A DNA stretch of 64,000 bases from Strongylocentrotus droebachiensis (lineage: Eukaryota > Echinodermata > Echinoidea > Camarodonta > Strongylocentrotidae), in contig JAVYIG010000041.1 of assembly GCA_035222895.1 (NCBI GenBank), positions 682,001-746,000 of the forward strand, given 5' to 3'. Below, piece after piece: positions 56,601 to 64,000 of the stretch. Under the pieces are notes generated by a model that worked only from the letters and a program-made list of their open reading frames with translations, was not told the origin of the DNA and ran no database searches. The translations under genes and the position numbers were made by a program. Position 1 is the stretch's first letter; every line of letters begins with the position of its first letter.

Positions 56601-57477
56601 AGCAGTAGCAGAGTCAGAACAGGTGCAAGTTGTTGTCGTTGGTACGGACGTAGACTTACTGGTCATGCTAGTTGCTCGGGTAACCCCTTCCACAGATATG
56701 CACATGCTATGCCGCAGTTATCCTGTCACGGTGTTCAACATTCATGAAATGCGGCATGCCATAGGGGACACTAAAATTCACCTGATGTCTCTTCATGCTG
56801 TGACAAGATGTGATACGGTCTCTGCAATCTACCGTCAGGGCAAGTGTAATGCTTTCAATATGGTCCACAAGAAACACGACTATGACTTGCTTGATACCTT
56901 CAGAGACAGTGGAAGCACCCATGACGAGGTAAAAAGAGCTGAAGAAGCCTTCATTCTAAAGCTTCATGGGCCAGCAGTTTTGAATCTCTTGATGACTACC
57001 GTCACATTGCATACAAACGGGCAATCGGTCGCAGTTCTCTGAGTTCATCCTTTCAGCTAGAAAGACTACCTCAAACTATTGCTGCAGCAAAGCAACATTC
57101 ATATCGCACCTATCTACAGTCATGATGTATGAAATGATTAAGCGATTTCATTTGATTACATTCATAACGTGTCTACTTTAAAACAATGAGATAAAATTGG
57201 AAATGGTGGCCTTTTTGGATTTGGGTTAACTGCTACTTGTGTGTTTAAAAATGTATTAAAAGGATTTTAATGAGTTCCTTATGCTAAAAAAACATGTATT
57301 TAGACATTTAAATTTGGTATTTAGATTATCTAGTTCCTAAGTAATAAGAAATTCAGGAAATGGCGGCCATTTTGGACGCCATCTTGGATTGCGGAAAACG
57401 CTCATATATTCCCGGACCTAACCTGAAAAATCAGCTTGTTATGAGCAATGTCCATGTTAGCTGATGTTCTTAGCCTA
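53667..57477 (+). mobile_element. Long-TIR DNA transposon with XPG-like nuclease gene, copy B
   Basis: Ends TAGGCCAAGAGCATTAGG and TGATGTTCTTAGCCTA. Inverted repeats run about 53667-54050 and about 57145-57477. ATA duplications lie at 53664-53666 and 57478-57480. 3.81 kb, without the nested insertions of copy A, and therefore the better reference for the family. It sits at the same site as copy A relative to the unit. Confidence 0.85.
54127..57123 (+). pseudogene. XPG/FEN1-like transposase gene, copy B, frameshifted
   Basis: Nearly the whole protein is readable across shifted frames. 54182-54380: RPRSFVSPILLGIAVYIQQK. 54393-54530: FADDYKEVQRFE and FVFDNADFNVATL, then TGHNTFHNMGG in another frame. 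54624-54890: LQSADKVRAFGHIPI, LDLCPSRSGF, ILPFTNLDPSN, with one in-frame stop at 54826. 55380-55870: ERTGDWKLHLSCV, RVDSFWGRNFSVQTIEQFL. 55967-56320: MRKPTKSSLGLLLKSF. 56330-57042: VVFVGYGSATSTE, EADADTLIVSTALAVAES, VVVVGTDVDLLVML, HAVTRCDTVSAIYRQGK. 56990-57123: LSSSFQLERLPQTIAAAKQH. EADADT, DVD and CDT match the metal-ligand order of XPG/FEN1 nucleases. This family is widespread as uncharacterised large proteins in marine invertebrates. The Academ link is an inference. Confidence 0.82.
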
Positions 57478-57480
57478 ATA

Positions 57481-57882
57481 TCTGGACTTGAGATAACGTT
57501 GTTCCAGGAGACTACGGAATAGATTACACGTTTTTCCGTAGACAGCGAGCGAGGACCCTGCAGCAATCCTCATCTTCAGTGGGAGCTTTCTCCATTCGAC
57601 GCCAAAGGCTCCACTCCTGGACCCCACCCAGGAAGAGTAGGGTGTGTGTGACAGACGGATCGGTCCCGTGTCATACTATGGAGATTTTTAGACTGACAAC
57701 GCTAGTGGAAGTTTGATTATCTCTCCCGCCCTACCTCCTTTTGTTCTTCTATGTTCGGAATTTAAAAGGTAATATTATGTGTCACGGGGAACAGTTCGGG
57801 ATCTTTTTGTTACTTTTGTCTTTTTTAACAAATTGAGATGTCATTCTAATCTATACAAATTCTCATGACCTGTCTGCAGATT
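57481..57882 (+). repeat. Unit 4, segment before GPCR-4 with acceptor-like site
   Basis: CTGGACTTGAGATAACGTTG, the CAGCGAGCGAGGACCCTGCAG block, and TTCTAATC at about 57844 followed by CTGCAG (AG at 57878-57879) just before the start codon. It lacks the GGGCGCAAGTATTTGG block seen in unit 2, a small deletion near 57784. Confidence 0.8.
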
Positions 57883-59067
57883 ATGGATCCTGAAGAGTTT
57901 ACCCGATTCAACAACAACAACAGGACACCTGTCTTATCTTCAGAGGATAGCAACCTACGACTATCGGCATTGATTCCAGTCGTAGCTATATACGGTTTCT
58001 TCATTGCGACCACTGTCATCGGAAATCTTCTCGTCATCATTTCATACTTTCAAGACAGAAAGTTACGTCAACGACCGGCTAATCTGATTATTCTTAATCT
58101 TGCCTTTGCCGATTTGATCGTCGGACTCGTGTCGTTAACGGTCAATCTGACGACCATTGTAAGTGGGCGCTGGTTGTTTGGCGAGTACGTCTGTAAATTA
58201 TACAGCGTTATCGACTACGTAGCCGTCTACGTATCGTGCGTGATGATCGTGTTCATCAGTATCGATAGATATTTGTTAGTTACGAAGCCAATCAAACACC
58301 GATTACTCGTGACACGAAAACGTGTTCGATATGCAATCATATCAGCTTGGATAATCTACTTGACAATTTTTGTCCTACTTTCTTTCGGTTGGACGACTTT
58401 TGGTGGACGAAAGGAGACGTTGGATTATTCGCACGAGTGTTTCATGGAGTTCATTGTGAATCCGTTCGTAACATTGACTCTTAGTCTTATTGGATTCTTC
58501 GTTCCATTTTCGAGTGTTGTTTTATTAAATGTTCTTATTTTTGTTAACATTAAGAGGCAGTTTGAAAAATTTCAAGTTATCACAATCAACCGAAGCTTCG
58601 ATGAAACAACAGAATACCGTGTGAATCAAGAATGTCGTACAAACATGGATGCTGTAAAAGTAGTGAAGGATGGTAATAATCATAAAACGAAATCTTTTCG
58701 ACCTTCTTCTACTATACAGCGAGCCAATACATCTATGAGCATCCAAACTGTTTCAAAAGCAATCCACATGAACGCGATACCAAATACCAAATTTGATCAG
58801 ATTACCAGCGTGAGACTTCGAAAGAATACAATAATTGCTAAGAAGCTAGCCCTCGTTGTCATGGTATTTGGCGTGTGTTGTCTTCCATATGAAATCTGCA
58901 CCATTGCGAATGCTTTCTGCAAAGAAACATGCATCAGTAACCTGGTTTGGGATATAACTGAGAATACTGTATGGTTAAATTCTGGGATAAATCCAATCCT
59001 TTATGCTTTCACGAATGTCCAATTTACGCGAAATTTTGTGAGACTATTTCGATGTCAATCAAAATGA
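57883..59067 (+). CDS. GPCR-4, class A aminergic-like receptor (intact)
   Basis: 394 residues, the same length as GPCR-2 and collinear with it without gaps. All core landmarks are present: GN in TM1, LAFAD in TM2, Cys before TM3, D3.32 in VIDYVAV, DRY, W in TM4, FFVPF in TM5 and NPILY in TM7. TM6 reads FGVCCLP, so W6.48 is again Cys. Differences from GPCR-2 lie mostly in TM1, TM4, the third intracellular loop and the start of TM7 (NTVWLNSG against NIQWANSG, where the ligand-facing 7.3x-7.4x positions lie). The tail ends RCQSK. It starts at the conserved MDPEE, five bases after the acceptor-like AG. An in-frame ATG at 57865 lies before that site. A plasma-membrane receptor for an amine-like ligand is inferred from D3.32. 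Ligand unknown. Confidence 0.9.
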   Translation: MDPEEFTRFNNNNRTPVLSSEDSNLRLSALIPVVAIYGFFIATTVIGNLLVIISYFQDRKLRQRPANLIILNLAFADLIVGLVSLTVNLTTIVSGRWLFGEYVCKLYSVIDYVAVYVSCVMIVFISIDRYLLVTKPIKHRLLVTRKRVRYAIISAWIIYLTIFVLLSFGWTTFGGRKETLDYSHECFMEFIVNPFVTLTLSLIGFFVPFSSVVLLNVLIFVNIKRQFEKFQVITINRSFDETTEYRVNQECRTNMDAVKVVKDGNNHKTKSFRPSSTIQRANTSMSIQTVSKAIHMNAIPNTKFDQITSVRLRKNTIIAKKLALVVMVFGVCCLPYEICTIANAFCKETCISNLVWDITENTVWLNSGINPILYAFTNVQFTRNFVRLFRCQSK

Positions 59068-59178
59068 TTGAAAAATATTCAAGCGAACAAGTTTTTGAAT
59101 GCAAACAATTTCTTGGTGAACATTAAGGTTTCAGACATGGCTATAGCACGAATCTTACATTACTAGATTTGATAAATC

Positions 59179-59184
59179 AATAAA
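59179..59184 (+). terminator. AATAAA polyadenylation signal of GPCR-4
   Basis: AATAAA about 110 bp after the stop, conserved among units. Confidence 0.7.
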
Positions 59185-59209
59185 CACAATAGACTGATGA
59201 GGGTAAAAT

Positions 59210-59480
59210 CACTGTCGGAATTTTTTCTCCAGATTTTGCAAAGGCCTTTGACACAAGTGACCATACTGTACCACTATGGCTTAAGAAGATTAGCATTGGA
59301 CTGGGTTAAAATGACCTATGGAACATGTACCAATTTTGGTAGCACATCTGAAGAAGAAAACAAAATTGACCTGCGGGGTAACCCAGGGATCCGTTTTAGG
59401 ACCAAACCTTTTCCTGATATATCAATGATTCACCGAACTTTTCATGATATCGTCTATCACTGACGATTCTAAGCTAGTTT
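59210..59480 (+). pseudogene. Decayed LINE reverse-transcriptase relic (unit 4)
   Basis: DFAKAFDTSDHTVPLW and, in another frame, FGSTSEEENKIDLRG then SVLGPNLFLIYQ. Same ancestral relic as in units 2 and 3. Confidence 0.82.
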
Positions 59481-59559
59481 TGCACATTTAACAAAGGGGT
59501 GAAAAAGAACACACCTAGGAGAAGTAAATCAGTGGCTATCTAGGGGGCAGGGTGCACGT

Positions 59560-60911
59560 GCCCCAGGCGGCACTTTAAGGGGGTAAAGGGAAAGAGGAAG
59601 CGGATAAGAGGAAGAGAAGTCATGATCTTTAAGGATTATGCGTTCCCCTTCGATATATGAAGAGTAAATTGTATCAGAAAAAGAGTTTTGGGGGGCTAAA
59701 GTTGCGAAATTTTCTTTAGCTCGGTCGCTTTGCTCACTCATATGTGTTGCTTCAGGATCTCGAAATTTAGTGCCCTAATTTAAATTATAGTTTATAAAAA
59801 GCGTTTTTTAATGGTTGGAAAATGTGTAAATCTCATTGCCTTGCTCCTTACTGTGCCGCAATATTTTTGTATTTGATTATTGTATCAGATTATTTTGTTG
59901 CCATTGTTGTTATTTTGCCGGGTGAACTAACTTTTGTGTTACCTTGTAATTTTTTTATTTTTTTTGCGCCTTGGATACCATTCTTTAGACAGATATATTA
60001 TGCGCTACAAATCTACAATTATTATAATTTTTGTTATTATCTTTGTCATTAACTGTAGTATAAAAAGGGTATTTAGGGAGGTTAATTTTAAGAAATCTTA
60101 ATTATTTGACTCAAATTATTTAAAGAAGAATCGAATAAAGAGTCGCTTATATTATGTTCAAAATTCACAACACCACTTCTCTGTAGCAGTCATATACGTA
60201 CGGCTAGGAGAGGGGCCATGTGTTCCTCGAGCATTTATGGTGGAAAATGCCCTAATATCCTCATATTTTGGTGCCTGAGTAATATTATATCTATACTATT
60301 TCTTTTTTACGTGAGCTAGTGATGAAAATTTTACTTTGATGATACAAAAAACTATCACACGTTTGATCTCATTTAAATGTTACAATCATGGGTGTCGATC
60401 TGTCATTGATACCTATTGTTCAGGGTGGATGATCTATTCATTCATCCCCCCCCCCCCTGAACAATAAGTATTACGTAAGGATCGACACCCATGGTTACAA
60501 TCACCATTCAGCGCCTCTGTTTTATGAGTTCGAAATGTTTTATTGTTTTATAGATTATTTTATATTCATTTTGTACAACATGCTGAGAAGTTAAGAACCA
60601 ATGAACATCATATAATCAATGTTATAAACGTAAAAACAAACATAGGAAACATAAATTAAAAAAATTAAAAAATAAAACATAGGAAAACAGTCTGTATCAT
60701 ATTTTGGTGCATATATTTGGAATGCTAATAAAATTAGAAAAAAAGTTCATCGCGAAAAAGCTTTAGAGAAATATTCAAAACGTACCTTCTTGAAGAATGA
60801 TTTTAATTACTTCTTATTGGCACATTTATTGTAAATATTGTACATTGCGAATAGAATTACAATGGAATATTTCAGTGATATTGTGTAAATATTTAAATTC
60901 TATATTAGTGT
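59560..60911 (+). repeat. Unit 4, 3' flank
   Basis: Matches the 3' flanks of units 2 and 3. Similarity ends at about 60911, inside GTGTACATATA. A hAT MITE lies at 60387. No gene. Confidence 0.85.
60387..60493. mobile_element. 107-bp hAT MITE
   Basis: Ends CATGGGTGTCGATC and GATCGACACCCATG, perfect 14-bp inverted repeats, flanked by the exact 8-bp duplication GTTACAAT (60379-60386, 60494-60501). A second hairpin (TATTGTTCAGGG and CCCTGAACAATA) is nested inside. The left end is the same as that of the element that truncated GPCR-1 at 3778. Confidence 0.95.
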
Positions 60912-61495
60912 ACATATACACTGTCGCTCATTATAGTTGAAATATTTTGTTTAATCTCAATTCATGGAATTATCTTGACAATTATTTATTCATAATAGAT
61001 CTAGATAATAGTATACATTCTCCGATTTTATTGAATAATAATTTGCCAGTGTTTGTTTTGCGTGACTACTAAAGCATGTGTATGGTACTATGCTTATCAA
61101 CTGGGGGACCTACGCCCTCAAGTCATAAAAGACAGTAATGAGGATTATTGCCCAACATAGGGCACTAATATAGCACATCGACACGTTTTTGATCCTGGGG
61201 CCTCACAGTTGCGAGGCCATTGCTTTGCCACTGAACCATGACTGTACGCAGCGGGGGCTATGGTAGGGGGCAGTTCCCACAAATGTATTTAAAAAAATAC
61301 AATAAATCTTCACTAATTCATTGAATTCCCCCCGGTCCCCAACATAACAAAATCTTCTGTGTGCCCATGCCTTGAGCCATAATGCATGGTCGTACAGAGG
61401 ATTTTTTTTTTAACGTTGGGGAACGGTGTAAAATTCAATGAATTATTGACAATTTATTGCATTTTTTTTTCTTTGTCAGTGGAAATAAATTGAAT
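60912..61495. mobile_element. Insertion replacing part of the unit 4 tail
   Basis: Not unit sequence; unit similarity resumes at about 61512 (TTGTAGGCCTATATTTATAC). It contains a tRNA-like stretch (61179-61242, minus) and a fold-back of about 40-bp arms at 61303-61470 (AATTCATTGAATT and GGTCCCCAAC mirrored). About 700 bp of unit tail present in unit 2 is missing. Confidence 0.6.
61179..61242 (-). ncRNA. tRNA-Gly-like SINE head (relic)
   Basis: On the minus strand TGGTTCAGTGGCAAAGCAAT resembles the D-arm/A-box of tRNA-Gly. It is followed by an anticodon-arm-like hairpin (GGCCTC...GAGGCC) and CAGGATCAAAAACG in the position of the B-box. The B-box is degraded and the acceptor stem is not recognisable, so it is a SINE-type relic and not a functional tRNA. 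Confidence 0.5.
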
Positions 61496-61511
61496 TTAAT
61501 TGAATTTAATC

Positions 61512-63531
61512 GTTGTAGGCCTATATTTATACTAAATGTGATTAAATTCCTGATCAAAAATTTCGTCATTCATAGATTGTTTAACTCACTTTATAGGATA
61601 AATATGGAATTAGAGAGCAACGCCTGAGTTAATTATTATTTGTCATTCCGAATTATTGTATTCGAGAATATTATTAAACTGACATCAGAACTTATACCGT
61701 TAATAATGATCGAGGAGTATACACATCCAATGTGTTTGTGTGAAAATGTTTGATGTTGATTTTACTTGGTTATGGTAGATTTCTTCTTCAAAATGATCCC
61801 ATGGCACAAGTATCGCATACATTTAAATTGAATATAAACCAAATGTTAAAAAGGCAAAAGGAAGTTATTGTATCATTCCAATTGGAAGCTGTCATCAATG
61901 CTTTAATCATGTTGATAAAAATAAAGCATTGATGAACAATGGAATTTGGAAAAGAAACTACCTGAAGGTAAATTCTTTAAGGTATATTTTTATACATTTT
62001 TCTTTCTTTTTCCCTTGTCTTTTCTTCTTCTTTTTTTCTTTCTTTTCCGTTCTTTTAAATTTCCCTTTTTACTTAATTGTTATTGTTTTATTTTAAATTA
62101 AAATATTATACTACTTTTAGCCCCATTAGATAATATTTGCTTTGAGGATGAAACTTTACCCAGCAAGGTCACTAAGTGCACTGATTTTGTCTTGATCCTG
62201 GATCATTCCGTTCCTTATAGACCATCAAACAAACCTCAAATCATCACCTCAAGTTATTGTACCATTCCAATTGAAAGCATCCATCAATGCTTTAGTCATG
62301 TTAATACAAATAAAATATTGATGAACAATGGACGATGAAAAAGAATCTACCTGAAGGTAAATTCTTTAAGGTATATTTTATTACATTTTTGTTTTCCTGT
62401 TACCTTGCCTTTTCTTCTTCTTTTTTCTTTTTTCCCCGTTCTTTTAAATTTCGCTTTTTTTTCTCCCTTTTCTTCTCGATTAATCGTTTTATTTCATATT
62501 AAAATATGCAACTACTTTAAGTCTCATTAGATAACATTTGCTTTGAGGATGCATACTTTACCCAAGGCCACTAAATGCACTGATTTTGTCTTGATCCTGG
62601 ATCATTACGTTCCTTCAAACAAACCCTCAAATATTTCTATCAACAGTGATCCTTTACAGGAGATTCGAGTTTTTCAGTCATGTAGGACTTTCACCATGCT
62701 GATCGACGATCTCATAATAAATTTTCTTTCTATTCTTCGGTTTTCAACATTGTATAAAATATCGACCGTAATACAAATTTAAAAAAATTATCTAGATTTT
62801 ATGAAATAATAAAAATTCGTATGGTCTACAATCGAAATGATAGACGGAGAAATAGAGAAAGAAAGAAAGCGAGAGAGAAAGAAAGAGAGTCTGTCAGTGA
62901 GGTTAAAATTTTACATTAAACATATTTTTTCCCTTTTTCATATAGATCTATATAGGTCAATCTTATTAAAAATTTGCTTGGTCCATTAAGTGTAACAAAT
63001 TTTTATGTCGGAAAGCTTTTTCATACTCTGGTAAATTCTCCATACGTTAACTCTAGAGTCCTGAATTCATTAAGATTAACAATGGTTGTGTCTGAATTCA
63101 TTATTTTACTGTGTGTGGCAGTGAAGCTTGCTTTTCTTTTTTTAGAGCAGCCTTTGCATGAATATGTTTTAGTGCCATGCATGCACAGTTCAGCCACGTT
63201 TAGGCAGATTGCAGCTAGCTTCCAAAGAGCAAAGACCGGTTTTGCCTTTAGCTCATGCATCTCGGGTATGAAGCAGCCGCGTCCGTTATTTTTGGCAATG
63301 TCATTGCCTGTCCCTTTTCACAGGAGGTTTCCATCTTCAGATTAGACAGTAAGTTTGTTATTCGATATTTGATAGTAAACCTGGTTATTTCAGTTTCTTA
63401 TTGTGTGTTTTGAAGTTTATATTCGGCCTTCAACTGAAGTGAAATTGCTTTTAATAGTTGATTATAAAATGAGAGAAAGGAAGTTTCTCCCCATTTTTGC
63501 TAATAAACAGTCAATGTGAAAATTATTAAAG
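61512..63531 (+). repeat. Unit 4 tail and unit 5 start
   Basis: 61860-62240 and 62255-62640 are a local direct duplication of the unit's first block (GATGAACAATGG, CTACCTGAAGGTAAATTC, AAGGTCACTAAGTGC). It continues through CAGATTGCAGCTAGC (63205) and GTAAGT (63350). The unit sequence breaks at 63531 after AATTATTAAAG. Confidence 0.85.
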
Positions 63532-64000
63532 TAGATATTCATTGATTTTAAAAACTAACCTAATTTCATTATTGCAAAGTTGAAACTTTGATTCGACAAG
63601 GTTATCAAAATTCAATGCTTGGAAACATTCGAAGTAATGATTATTATAAATTATAAAACGCTAAAATACAGCCCCGGCATAGCACCTGAAGAGCTCTCCG
63701 AACGCTGCTGAGATGTGTGAGATCACAGTATGGACCCGATGTGCACAAGCAGACGATGTCCCATGACATCTCACACATTTTCAGTGCCTGTGTTTTCATC
63801 TTCTCTTGAGTTCTTTCGCTTAATTCACTACCGTCAGGCTAAATGTATAATCCATTGCCTCACTCTAAACCCCGCGCATGGTTTTATTTTGATGAAAAAT
63901 GCAGCGATACAAAAATAAAGGAATCTGTCGCTTGTAAACAAAATAAGACGCCATTGAATATTCAGCTGCACCATCGCGGTATGTTCGGCGTTTCAAGAGG
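63532..64000 (+). repeat. Copy of the 17694-18190 segment joined to unit 5
   Basis: Nearly identical to 17694-18170 and runs off the window. The join at AAAG/TAGATATTC shows a second-order rearrangement of the array. Confidence 0.9.

Noticed and set aside
61179..61242. Functional tRNA-Gly gene
   Set aside because: The B-box is degraded (GATCAAAAAC) and the acceptor stem does not pair.

Overview
This is eukaryotic (metazoan) DNA, not prokaryotic. Genes are sparse and transposons dense, and the only host genes are class A rhodopsin-type GPCRs in tandem copies. The GPCR subfamily and the mixture of repeats (CR1/L2-group LINE, hAT, mariner, Ginger-like and XPG-nuclease DNA transposons, poly-G tracts, GCGCTATATAAA plus TTATTA tails) suggest a marine invertebrate deuterostome such as an echinoderm. 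That assignment is an inference with low certainty.

The backbone is a tandemly duplicated segment of about 6-7 kb when stripped of insertions, all copies on the + strand. Each complete unit has a conserved 5' segment ending in a perfect GTAAGT donor-like site, an intron-like stretch, a branchpoint/acceptor-like site, one single-coding-exon GPCR, an AATAAA signal, a decayed LINE reverse-transcriptase relic and an AT-rich tail. GPCR copies lie at 2405-3777 (destroyed), 21691-22875 (intact), about 36310-37491 (readable but start lost and key residues changed) and 57883-59067 (intact). A collapsed unit at about 18735-19983 keeps only the first codons of a receptor, and a further unit begins near 62100. 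An inverted piece of the unit lies at 11830-12795.

The units differ mainly by insertions. Unit 1 carries a 445-bp TIR element inside the receptor, a second insertion that removes its 3' end, and a 32-bp palindromic minisatellite. Unit 2 carries a 1.33-kb hAT-type element. Units 3 and 4 share, at the same site in the candidate 5'UTR intron, a long-TIR element whose broken gene has an XPG/FEN1-like nuclease C-terminus (Academ-like). In unit 3 that element contains a hAT-type element, which in turn contains a fold-back element with a Ginger-like integrase exon. Downstream of GPCR-3 lies a 7.2-kb TA-flanked TIR element with ACGT-rich ends and internal tandem repeats, itself interrupted by a nearly 5-kb LINE with both ORFs open.

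The stretch 7.7-17.7 kb separates unit 1 from the rest and holds no recognisable gene, only MITEs, simple repeats and retroelement 3' ends. The window therefore reads as a young receptor cluster evolving by tandem duplication, unequal exchange and transposon insertion, with two intact receptors and two or three decaying ones.
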